Source: Planctomycetota bacterium (GTDB lineage: Bacteria > Planctomycetota > Planctomycetia > Pirellulales > Pirellulaceae). From it: a stretch of 32,059 bases of DNA. The stretch is taken from the NCBI GenBank assembly GCA_963204965.1, contig CAUJKA010000156.1:1-32059 (forward strand), written 5' to 3'. How positions within the stretch are numbered: position 1 is the first letter of the stretch; the number at the start of each line of letters is the position of its first letter. Positions 16,276 to 25,300 of this stretch are shown here, piece after piece. The position numbers were made by a program, and so were the translations under genes. The notes beneath the pieces were generated by a model that saw only the letters and a program-made list of their open reading frames with translations, did not search any database and was not told the origin of the DNA.

Positions 16276-16684
16276 GAATAGCAGTATAGTCGCTTTTCGA
16301 GCGTGCGGGTTAGGCAGAAACCTCGCTCTGCGTAAACGAATCGGTCGCTACATTCGTTAATTGCCGATTGTTCCGCTAGCAAAATGTACCCGGTCGACAT
16401 ATTTTGCCAACTCTTCCCAAATCCCCTATGCAATGCTTCTTGACTTGTCGATCTAGTTGGTGCTTAGAGCACATTCTGGGTGGATGTACCAGACATCACG
16501 GCCAGCAGCCCTTACCTGACCATCAAACTTCGGGAGGAATTTCGGTGGATGGGTATCGAGGCTGGTTTGTTAGGGCCGAGTCTGGAAGGCCACTTTGAGG
16601 ATGCTTGCTTAACACCAGGGCGTACTGGCGCCCAACCAGAGAATCACCCAGTAACACACGCAAAGTTTTCAAGGAGAACGGGAG
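16276..16684. promoter_or_regulatory. Divergent intergenic region and ribosome binding site of the YTV gene
   Basis: These 409 bases separate rex from the YTV gene and must hold both promoters. The only firm signal is a strong ribosome site, AAGGAG at 16671-16676, 8 bases before the ATG at 16685. It is the best Shine-Dalgarno in the window and suggests high expression. Small open frames at 16404-16598 and 16480-16797 show no family features or good starts. I could not identify -35/-10 boxes. Confidence 0.55.
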
Positions 16685-18418
16685 ATGAGAAGGCTGTTTG
16701 TGATACCGGTATTGGTGGCCCTATTGGCTGCAGTGTCCGGTCGAGCCAACGCCAACTACTGTGGAGCTGTAAGCTACCAGGATTGTGGCGGATGTGAAGC
16801 TAGTGCATGTGCACCTGCGACTCACACAGTAATGAAGACTGTTCGTAAAGTTGTTTACGAACAGCAAGTACAACAACGCACTCGCACCGAGTATCAAACG
16901 GTTACCGAAGACAAGGTAATCAATGTAACTCGTATGCAGCGCGAAACACGCATGCGAACCGTCAATCAAACGATTCGCAAGCCAGTTTATGAGACTCGGA
17001 CTCGTGAATACACAGTCATGAAGCCGGTCTACCACACTGAAACACGACAAGTAACGTACAACGTTCGTCGTCCAGTGTACCACACACACACCAAGGACGT
17101 TCAGTACACAGTTTGTGTACCTGTCCGTGAACAACACCAAAAGGTTGTTAACTACACAGTCATGAAGCCTGTGCACGAAACACACCAAAAGGTGATCAAC
17201 TACACAGTTTGTGTACCAGTTCGTGAAACTCACGAAAAGGTCATCAACTACACAGTTCGCAAGCCAGTGTATGAGACTCGTCAACGAGTCATCAACTACA
17301 CTGTCATGAAGCCAGTTCGTGAACAGCATGAAAAGGTTGTTAACTACACCGTCATGGTTCCTGTTCAAGAACAACGAACTCGTGAAGTTGTACGAACTGT
17401 AACAACACCAGTAAATTACACCAAGACAATCACTGTCAACGGTGGAAGCTGGGAAACTCGTACCGAAGAAATCCCAGGTCCAGTAGTACGTAAAGTAAAT
17501 CGTACTCCAGGCAGCTGGGTATGGGACGAATCACAGTGCAAGTGCGTTTATGTTCCTGGTTGCTGCAACGTTGAATGCGTTCAGTGCCCACCAAAGACAG
17601 TTTGCAAGAAGGTTTGGGTTCCAACCTGCGAAACTAAGGAAGTTAACTGCGTTCGTTACGAGAAGAGCTGCGTAACTGAATCAGTTCCTTACACAGTTTG
17701 CAAGATGGTTCCTGAATGCCGTCAGAAGACTGTTTGCTACACCACTTGCAAGATGGTTCCAGAATGCCATAGCAAGACTTGCAACTACACGGTTTGCAGC
17801 TACGTCTGCGAGCCATGCAGCAAGACCGTAACCTACACCACCTGCAAGATGGTTCCTGAATGCCGACAAAAGACTGTCTGCTACACCACTTGCAAGATGG
17901 TTCCAGAATGCCATCAGAAGACCGTTTGCTACACAACATGCAAAATGGTTCCTGAATGCCGTACTAAGACTGTTTGCTACAAGACCTGCGAATGGGTTTG
18001 CGAGCAACGAACTAAGGACGTATGCGTGCGAAAGTGCACCATGGTTCCTGAAACTCGTACTTGCAACTACACAGTTTGCAGCTGGGCATGCGAAACAATT
18101 ACCAAGGAAGTACCTTACTGCGTCTGCGTTCCAGTTTGCGAACAAAAGACCATCAAGGTTTGCAAGCGAGTTCCAGTTTGCGTTCCTTACGAAGTAACTG
18201 TTTGCGTTCCAAAGGTTGTTTGCGAGCAAGTTCCAGTCGAAGTTAGCTGTGGCGGATGTGGCGATGCTTGCGGATGCGATGCATGCGACCCATGTGCAAA
18301 TAGCCGACCAGGCCTACTTCGCCGAATTTTCGGTGGCCTGAAGAACATCGGTGGTACTCGTTGCAACACAGGTTGTGACACTGGCTGCTCAAGCTGCGAC
18401 AGCGGCTGCGGTTGCTAG
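16685..18418 (+). CDS. YTV-motif repeat protein, secreted and Cys-rich (cell-wall type)
   Basis: 577 residues with signal peptide 1-23 (VSGRANA). The mature protein is built on a strict 16-residue period. NYTVMKPVxExxxKVI units have Asn at 156, 172, 188, 204 and 220. After a break with a GGSWETRTEEIPGP segment (about 250-285), YTxCKMVPECxxKTVC units have Tyr at 336, 352, 368, 384, 400, 416 and 432. The first half is nearly Cys-free. The second half has about 54 of roughly 60 Cys, ending in a CGGCGDACGCDAC and GCDTGCSSC tail. This is the planctomycete YTV family, reported in protein cell-wall fractions of Rhodopirellula (from memory). It probably forms an extended, disulfide-cross-linked envelope fibre. 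DUF1573 and BBP7 envelope genes follow on the same strand. Confidence 0.88.
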   Translation: MRRLFVIPVLVALLAAVSGRANANYCGAVSYQDCGGCEASACAPATHTVMKTVRKVVYEQQVQQRTRTEYQTVTEDKVINVTRMQRETRMRTVNQTIRKPVYETRTREYTVMKPVYHTETRQVTYNVRRPVYHTHTKDVQYTVCVPVREQHQKVVNYTVMKPVHETHQKVINYTVCVPVRETHEKVINYTVRKPVYETRQRVINYTVMKPVREQHEKVVNYTVMVPVQEQRTREVVRTVTTPVNYTKTITVNGGSWETRTEEIPGPVVRKVNRTPGSWVWDESQCKCVYVPGCCNVECVQCPPKTVCKKVWVPTCETKEVNCVRYEKSCVTESVPYTVCKMVPECRQKTVCYTTCKMVPECHSKTCNYTVCSYVCEPCSKTVTYTTCKMVPECRQKTVCYTTCKMVPECHQKTVCYTTCKMVPECRTKTVCYKTCEWVCEQRTKDVCVRKCTMVPETRTCNYTVCSWACETITKEVPYCVCVPVCEQKTIKVCKRVPVCVPYEVTVCVPKVVCEQVPVEVSCGGCGDACGCDACDPCANSRPGLLRRIFGGLKNIGGTRCNTGCDTGCSSCDSGCGC

Positions 18419-18441
18419 TCAACAGTTCCAATTCGAATCGA

Positions 18442-18467
18442 TCCCGCTGACCCTCGGGTCAGCGGGA
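18442..18467 (+). terminator. Perfect 12-bp hairpin just after the YTV gene
   Basis: TCCCGCTGACCC (18442-18453) and GGGTCAGCGGGA (18456-18467) are fully complementary with only a 2-base gap, 23 bases after the stop codon. No T tract follows, so it is more likely a 3'-end stabilising structure or a repeat than an intrinsic terminator. The true terminator is at 18674-18715. Confidence 0.55.
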
Positions 18468-18673
18468 CATTCGGAACGGGGCACAGGTGAACCGAGTCAC
18501 GGAATGACCCTGGCAAGACCGGCTTACAACTGAATGTTACGCGGCTTGAATCAGCACTCTGTGATGCCTGTATGAACCACAACCCGCTGCTGTGGAAACG
18601 ACCCACGCGGTCGGCAGAACCGGTAAAATACCTTCCACCCGTCCGGATGATGATCTGGTGGAGTTAAGCAAAG

Positions 18674-18715
18674 ACGGTCAGTTTACCATGAGGGTAAAGC
18701 TGACCGTTTTTTTTT
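18674..18715 (+). terminator. Intrinsic terminator downstream of the YTV gene
   Basis: ACGGTCAGTTTACC (18674-18687) pairs with GGTAAAGCTGACCGT (18693-18707) with one bulged base, followed by nine T (18707-18715). It lies 255 bases beyond the YTV stop, so the transcript has a long 3' untranslated region or another short RNA ends here. 18716-19016 holds no gene that I can see. Confidence 0.88.
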
Positions 18716-19016
18716 GCATTGCCGGTTGTTTGTATAGAAACCTGCCCCGGCTGACGGCTTGAGCAGAAATTGACTTTTCTTGGAAATCTTCTAGTCCCCA
18801 GCGTACGATATCACTGGACAAGCTTACAGCAAATTGTTGTAACATTGTCCACCGCGCATCCGCTCCAAACTTATGCGTGGATTTGGATTGTCATCGTCTC
18901 CGCTCCAAAACTCAGACGTTGATTTTCCGTGCATGGACTCCAGCACATGGTGCTCGTTCGACCATCCCCCTCCGAACGACTTCGTCGCAAATTTCAGTCC
19001 AATCGTGGAGTTACCT

Positions 19017-20042
19017 ATGAGATCTCTCTTCCTCTGCTGCGCCCTCGTTGCGCCGCTTTCTGGGCTTTCGTACGCCCAAACTACGTCCGATATCGTTCCT
19101 GTTGACCAACGAAATCATGATTTCGGGGACGTAACCAAGTCGTCCAAGTCAGAACACAAGTTCACCATCCGCAACCCATACAAGTCTGACATGCGGATCA
19201 ATGGTGTCCGCGCGAGCTGCGGTTGCACGACTCCAATTCTGGAAAGCCAAGTCGTTCGCCCCGGCGAATCGACCAGCCTAATCGCTCACTTCAATACCGA
19301 TCGCTTCACTGGCGACAAGAAGGCTACACTAACTGTCTCAATTGCCTCGCCAATTTTCACAGAATTGCAATTGAACGTAAAAGGCTACATTCGCTCGGAC
19401 GTCGTAGTTTCGCCTGGTGAAGCCGCCTTTGGCAGCATTCCCGAAACGACCGACAAGAAGTTGACTCTAAACATCGACTACGCTGGTCGGTCCGACTGGA
19501 AAATCCTGGATATTGTCAGTCCTTTTGGCTTCGTGAAGGCTAACGCAACCGAAGTCAGTCGAGGCAATGGTCGAGTTCGATACACTATTGATGTAGCCGT
19601 TGATGGCTCAGCTCCCGAAGGTTTCATCGAAAACCAACTGATCATCCAGACCAATGATCAACGCCGCAAGACTTTCCCAATTGCCTTCTCCGCCTCGATC
19701 GACAAGCCACTCAAGGCGTCGCCTCCAAGCTTGGCCCTGGGAACGATTAAGCCGAACGAACCCATCCAACAGCGACTGACCCTGACTGCGAAATCTGATT
19801 TCAAGATCCTGGAAATCAGTTCGCCAAACGCCGAAGTTCGCTGTGATTTGCCAGAGTCGCCCAAACGCGTCCACATGCTGAACTTGGTGATCACTCCCAA
19901 ACCAGGCGAAGGATTTAATGGTGAGATCAAGGGCAAGATTCTGCTCCAAACCGATGCCAAGACTGACAAGCCTCTGGAGATTCCGTTGAGCTTCACCTTC
20001 GAAACCGAGAAGCTAGCCACCGTAAATCCAGCGCCGCTGTAG
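19017..20042 (+). CDS. DUF1573 family exported protein
   Basis: 341 residues from the ATG at 19017, chosen because GGAG (19007-19010) is 6 bases upstream and the start leads directly into a signal peptide (MRSLFLCCALVAPLSGLSYA). An in-frame ATG at 18873 would add 48 non-conserved residues. The first mature domain (about 30-115) is DUF1573: HDFGDVTKSS, a FTIRNPYKSDMRI strand and the hallmark SCGCTTP. Two further Ig/ASH-like beta domains (about 120-220 and 225-330) repeat the pattern of a short GxI/LP-type turn. Such proteins are periplasmic or envelope-associated in planctomycetes and Bacteroidetes, with unknown function. It is monocistronic between two terminators and near the YTV and BBP7 genes. 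Confidence 0.85.
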   Translation: MRSLFLCCALVAPLSGLSYAQTTSDIVPVDQRNHDFGDVTKSSKSEHKFTIRNPYKSDMRINGVRASCGCTTPILESQVVRPGESTSLIAHFNTDRFTGDKKATLTVSIASPIFTELQLNVKGYIRSDVVVSPGEAAFGSIPETTDKKLTLNIDYAGRSDWKILDIVSPFGFVKANATEVSRGNGRVRYTIDVAVDGSAPEGFIENQLIIQTNDQRRKTFPIAFSASIDKPLKASPPSLALGTIKPNEPIQQRLTLTAKSDFKILEISSPNAEVRCDLPESPKRVHMLNLVITPKPGEGFNGEIKGKILLQTDAKTDKPLEIPLSFTFETEKLATVNPAPL

Positions 20043-20441
20043 TGTTACATCGTTCTAGGTTAGTTCAATCCTAGAGAAATCGGCTTGATCGTTCGAGCCG
20101 TCAGACTAGAACCATCTGAATGATCCGGCCGGGCATTTTCTACCTGGTAGCCGGATCTTGGCCGCAAGATTAAACGCCTCGGCAATCTCTGCCGATTGCC
20201 GAGGCTTTTCTCATTACGAAATCTGTTGCCATAATTCTTGATTTCTGCTCAAGACTTTTCAATTGAGCTCTTTCAAACCGTGAATCGCTAGTCTGTCTAT
20301 AAACAGTCAGTCGATCAACTCCACCATGGTAGTGGGCTTTCGCCCGGACACTAGCATTTCATTGCGAAACGAATTCGCAAAGCACCATGGCTAAGATCCA
20401 CTTGATCGCAGCCGAGCATGCACGCTCATGGAGGAGAAAAC
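20043..20441. promoter_or_regulatory. Intergenic region with ribosome site setting the BBP7 start
   Basis: These 399 bases hold the DUF1573 terminator (20176-20209) and then the leader of the BBP7 gene. GGAGGAG at 20430-20436 lies 5 bases before GTG 20442 and decides that start over the ATG at 20418. Short palindromes near 20321-20350 are too weak to call. No other gene is seen. Confidence 0.55.
20176..20209 (+). terminator. Intrinsic terminator downstream of the DUF1573 gene
   Basis: GCCTCGGCAATC (20176-20187) and GATTGCCGAGGC (20194-20205) form a perfect 12-bp stem with a 6-base loop, followed by TTTT. It lies 133 bases after the stop codon. Confidence 0.85.
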
Positions 20442-22250
20442 GTGAGAAAACTTTGGCTTAGAAATATCGCAATTGCGATGGGGATGGCTTCGGCAACAAC
20501 CGCCTGGGCACAGTACCCAACATACAATCCCAACATCGGTCCCAGTTCCTATCCAGTGCAACAACCAGTTGCGCCAGTTCAACAACAAGTTGCTGGGCCG
20601 CAACAGATACCTGCACCCTACAATTACCAGCTTACCAACTGGCAAGAATCAGTTCCAAGTGTGCCCGTTCCTGGTCTGGCTCCTGGGCAACACGAGCAGG
20701 CAGCAGGACACATGCAGGCGCCCTACAATCAAGTAGCGCCGCAAGTCAATCCTGTTCCGATTGCTCCGCAGTATGCACCCGCACAACAGCAGATGCAGTA
20801 CAGCCAACCAACGCCAATGCCCTACGCTCAGCAGCAGGCAATTGCTCCAGGATGTTCGTCCTGCGGTCAAGCTCCTGTCAGCCAATCGATGGGCGGATAC
20901 CCAGGATACTCCACCGGAACTCCATATGCCTACTCGGCCCCTAGCATGGGTTACGCCGGAGGAGCCTGTGGACCGTCGGTTGCACCATACCGAGGCCACT
21001 TCGCTCATGGACTTCCACCGGGAGCTAAGCCTTACTTTTTTGGTGCCAATGCGTTAATCTTCCGACGCATCGACGACTACAACCGAACGCTTTCCATCAA
21101 CGACGCAACGGGTGCAGCAGCACTATCGACCCGCGATGCTCGATTGGGAACAATGGGCGGCATTGAGTTGATGGCGGGACGCTACTTCAATTGTGGCAAG
21201 AATGCAATCGTTGCTAGCTATTGGGGTCTATATCCCGAGAATGAAATGGTGGCGATTACTGACGCAGCCGGTGGATACCGGTCGGTACTGTTCCGACCTT
21301 GGGCTGGTCCCAACCCTGCAACTGGTGAATACCAATTGCAATTGGCAGCAGCACCAGATACGACAACGGACCCAGATATCTACAACGTGTACGATACAGC
21401 GACAAACCATCGCCTGCGTCGATCCAGCAACTTCAACAACATCGAAATCAACATTCTTGGTTTCGCGGCTGGCGGAGCTGCTCGTAGCTTTAATCGATCA
21501 ACAGCCGGAACAATGTTCTCAGGCACCCGTCATCACATGGGTCATGGCTACGCATCGAATGGATCTTGTGGATCCTATGGATCTTACGGCGACTGCGGAA
21601 GCAGCTGCGGATCGTGCGGAGACGCCGCCTGCAATGGAAGTTGCGGAGCCTGTGAAGACAATTCACGCTACGCAACCGGCCCATGCGGCTACATAGCTCC
21701 GGGATGTGCTTCCAAGATGAACGTTACTTGGATCGCTGGTGTTCGATATCTACAGTTCGAGGACAACCTCGAATACGCAGCCTATGGTGGACCAACCCTG
21801 GGTGCTAGCACACTAAGCTACGACGTACACACTCGAAACCATTTGGTAGGCTTCCAGATTGGCGGCCGAGCCGACTACTGCGTGGGCAGCCGTATGAACG
21901 TCTACGGCCTTGGCAAAGCAGGTATCTACGGAAATCATGCCAGCATGGACAGCCGTCTGGGTACAGAACTGTATACAGCCTACACATCCAACGATCCAAC
22001 CATGCCCTATTCGATCAATCGAAGAAGCAACGATGTTGCCTTCTTAAGTGAATTGGGAACCGGCGTTGGCTATCGCTTCTCGCCCAAGTGGACTGCGACT
22101 GTTGGTTACCGAGCAATCGTTGCTAGTGGAGTCGCTACAGCAGTTGGCAACATTCGTTACCAAGGTCAATCGATCTCCGGTACTGGAATCAATGCTCAGG
22201 ACTATTTAGTTCTTCACGGACTGAACGTCGGAGCACTGTACAACTTCTAG
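20442..22250 (+). CDS. BBP7-family outer-membrane beta-barrel protein
   Basis: About 602 residues from the GTG at 20442. The signal peptide is residues 1-24 (ASATTAWA). Residues 25-190 are a Pro/Gln/Tyr-rich flexible region. The barrel begins at YFFGANALIFRR (about 198-209), the usual BBP7 entry, and ends in ...NVGALYNF, with the terminal Phe expected for insertion by the BAM machinery. A Gly/Ser/Cys-rich insertion (about 370-425; GSCGSYGSYGDCGSSCG) with many Cys lies in what should be a surface or periplasmic loop. BBP7 is known only as a putative planctomycete porin family. The neighbouring Cys-rich YTV wall protein suggests possible disulfide contact (inference). It converges with the giant surface protein at a shared terminator. 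Confidence 0.87.
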   Translation: MRKLWLRNIAIAMGMASATTAWAQYPTYNPNIGPSSYPVQQPVAPVQQQVAGPQQIPAPYNYQLTNWQESVPSVPVPGLAPGQHEQAAGHMQAPYNQVAPQVNPVPIAPQYAPAQQQMQYSQPTPMPYAQQQAIAPGCSSCGQAPVSQSMGGYPGYSTGTPYAYSAPSMGYAGGACGPSVAPYRGHFAHGLPPGAKPYFFGANALIFRRIDDYNRTLSINDATGAAALSTRDARLGTMGGIELMAGRYFNCGKNAIVASYWGLYPENEMVAITDAAGGYRSVLFRPWAGPNPATGEYQLQLAAAPDTTTDPDIYNVYDTATNHRLRRSSNFNNIEINILGFAAGGAARSFNRSTAGTMFSGTRHHMGHGYASNGSCGSYGSYGDCGSSCGSCGDAACNGSCGACEDNSRYATGPCGYIAPGCASKMNVTWIAGVRYLQFEDNLEYAAYGGPTLGASTLSYDVHTRNHLVGFQIGGRADYCVGSRMNVYGLGKAGIYGNHASMDSRLGTELYTAYTSNDPTMPYSINRRSNDVAFLSELGTGVGYRFSPKWTATVGYRAIVASGVATAVGNIRYQGQSISGTGINAQDYLVLHGLNVGALYNF

Positions 22251-22328
22251 GCTAGTTGTCGCGGTTTGGCAGTCGGAGCTTTACCTCCTCCAAAGCCCGG
22301 CAGCTGAACTAGACATGCAAAAAAGAAA

Positions 22329-22355
22329 GGCCACGAGATTTTCTCGTGGCCTTTT
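22329..22355. terminator. Bidirectional intrinsic terminator between BBP7 and the giant surface protein
   Basis: GGCCACGAGA (22329-22338) and TCTCGTGGCC (22342-22351) form a perfect 10-bp stem with a 3-base loop. TTTT follows on the plus strand, and an A-rich stretch (22320-22328) gives T on the minus strand. It can therefore stop both BBP7 (stop 22250) and, 29 bases beyond its stop codon, the gene ending at 22384. Confidence 0.88.
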
Positions 22356-22383
22356 CATTTTCGTTTCCGCTTAGAAAAGCGAC

Positions 22384-25300
22384 TTAGCCGTTCAGCCCTT
22401 GAATCCAAGTGCTATTGATATCGCTTGCAAGGTCATCCAGAACTGACTCCAGTTCGTCTTGCTCTTCGATATCGTACAACGAATCAGCCATCATCGAGTA
22501 GTAGTTAGCTGGAAGTTGTGGTCCGTAAACCGTCGAGCCAGAGTTCGCTACAACCGATGGCTGCGAGCTTGCTTCGCCCTCGGCAACCAGTTGTGATGCA
22601 CCAGAATCGATTTGAGGAACGCTGGCAAACGCAGCTAGGCTGCCTTCGCCTTCACCTGAACCGCCTGCACGGCTGTTCAGGAAGTTGATCACCTTCAGAG
22701 CGTCGATTGGAGACAATCGACCGTCACCGTTTACGTCGATGTAGTACTTGCTAGGCTCGCCTTCACCTGAACCACCAGGTAACACACCAGCCCCTCCATT
22801 ATTCAGACTGTTGATTACCAAGAGTGCATCGATTGGAGACTCTTTGCCATCGTTGTTGACGTCTAGCGGATTGCTGAAATTATGGAATTCACCATTTCCG
22901 CCACCGCCAGCCGAGACGATCTGCACGCTGTCGAAACCAAAGTTGATCTTGTCAGGTGTTACCGTTGACGCAGGATCAAAAGTCAAAACTTCGTGCAACG
23001 GAACGATATCGACTGGATCTGAGAAGAACTCTGCGGTTCCGACTCGATCAGCGGTCATCGTAACTGTGAACAACGGGATACGACGGTCAAGATAGCCAAG
23101 TGGATTCAATTGTGCGTTTGGCTCAGGCGAGTCAAACGTTGCCACAGCACCAATTTCATTGAGCAATCCCGCTGTGCGGATGTCACCCTCACGAACTCGG
23201 TTGTACAGTGCACCGAATTGGACATTAAATCCAAGGTTCGGGACGTTGGTGTTGCTTGCTACCGCAGACACCAAATTTCGGTTGTACAGAATATCTTGAT
23301 AAGCCGCAAAAACGCCTCGAGTATCGCGCCCGGCTGTAGCCGAAGTTGTTCGTAAATCCTTGACAAAGGCACGAAGTTGGAACTGTTGACCTTGGGTCAC
23401 AGTGTCGATTGGTGCTCCGTTCAGATCGGTAACAACAAGCTCGAAATCAACAACATCATTGCTGTCGGGAGTTGTTGATCCAGCGGTTCCGACTCGCACA
23501 GTTACAGTTGCGGTTGACTGAATTCCCCTAGCATCTTGGATGGTGTAGGTGAACTGATCAAAGCCACTGAAGTTCGTATTCGGCGTGTAGGTAATGAAAT
23601 CGTCATCAGGCAGGGCGGATACGCCTCGATTGATCGCTGTAAAGCCGCGGCTACCTTGAGTCGAGGTGATGATCGTGATCGATCCGGTCGATCCCGGCAA
23701 ATCGTTGGCCAGTACATTGATCTGATTGTTGGACGAGTTCGTTCCGAAGACTCGTGTCGAATCATCAATGGCTACCGGGAACTCAACTCCGTCGCCAAAC
23801 ACTTCGATCTGTGTTCCCAAGTATCGAATCTTCTCGACAGGAACTGCGTCGGTGGTATCAAACAAAAGGGTATCTGATCGTGGGAACACATCCGCAGGAT
23901 CAGGCATGAAGTTCACAACGCCAGGTGATCGGGCCGTGAAGGTCAACTCAGCAAACGGCAGTTCGTTCGGAGCTTGCATGTTCAAGCTGCTGGATGTCGC
24001 ACCAAACTCATTGATCACGCCAGGAATCGAACCATCACCAGTTGTGAAGTTCACGTAGTCGGTCAGGAACGCTACTTCAAAGTTGAATCGCGATGACGAG
24101 TCGTTGATTGCCTTGGCCGATACTAGCTGCAAGTTATACAGCAGGTCGAAGTAGGCTGCATAAACACCGGCTCCCGATCCTGGATTGCCAGTGTTGAAAC
24201 GTAGATCATCAACGTAGACCTTAACCTTAAAGTCCTTGCCTTGCTCGACTTGACTGATCGGCAGGCCTGTGTTGATATCAACCGCCTCTAACCGAATTTG
24301 AACCAAGTCGTCAGTGCGATCGCCTTCAAGTGTGTGCAAAGTCACAGTGGCAGTGGAGGTGTTTCCGGCTGCATCTGAAACTGTGTAAGTCACAAACTCA
24401 GTTCCGCCAAAATTTCGAGTTGGCGTGTATCGCAGGCTCTTGCCACCAGTTGCGATCGTTACGAGACCACCCTTATCTGGCTGAACCACCGAAGTAATCG
24501 TCAACGCACCATTTTGGCCTTCAATATCGTTGGCCAAGACATTTAGCGGGAAGTCGATCGAATTGGTTGGAAGGTCAAAACTGTCGTCAACGGCAACTGG
24601 ATTCTCGAAGAACAGACTGACGTCGATGGTTACGGTAGCGATTCCAGTCACGCCCGCTGAATTTCTAACAGTGTACTGGAATGTGTCTTTGCCCACAAAT
24701 CCTGTTGGTGCGACATAGAACACGCCAGTTCCGCCAGTCGTCGGTACCGCTGACCCACCAGCGGTTGTCGTACCCGATGTACTGATAACCTCTAGAGTCA
24801 AGCCGGTTGCTGCAAAGTCATTGGCCAAAACGTCGATAATCTTCGATCCGTTTCGTGGAACGCTGTCGGTGTCAGCCACAGCAATACTGCTTGTATCGCC
24901 GATTGTGAACACATAGTCCTCAACTTCACCCGATGCGGCGTAACCAGTTGGTCCGATGTTCTGATCTAATCCATAACGGAATCGAGCAAACACGGTTCCA
25001 ACTGCAACCGATGAGGCGATGGTAAAGCTAGCTGGATTGGTAACCTTTTCAGTCGTTTCGAACACGCCGTTTCTGTTCAAGTCCAACCAAACATTCAAAT
25101 AGGCTGTTTGACTGGATGTGTTAGTCGTGGTCACTGCAAAGGAATTGGTCGTTGATCCTCGAACCAATGGTGTGGAGAGCGAAACGCCGTCGTCGTCGTC
25201 AGTGTTTGAGAGGTCGTCCCCGGAAGCATTGGTAGAAAAGAGCGGAGCTGATTCGCTATCCCAAGCTGTTCCTAAACGTAGACCTGCTACAAAACCGTTA

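Noticed and set aside
16404..16598. 64-codon plus-strand frame between rex and the YTV gene
   Set aside because: There is no ribosome site or family signal; the region is better explained as a divergent promoter.
16721..17374. Long antisense open frame over the YTV gene (also 17681-18229 on the minus strand)
   Set aside because: The 48-base repeat of the sense gene keeps the antisense frames open; no ribosome site, signal or family feature is present.
16685..18418. 48-base periodic repeats that could be mistaken for a CRISPR or satellite array
   Set aside because: The period is in frame and encodes the 16-residue YTV units; there are no constant repeats with unique spacers.
18873..19016. 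Upstream in-frame start extending the DUF1573 protein
   Set aside because: The extension has no ribosome site and would bury the signal peptide that starts at 19017.
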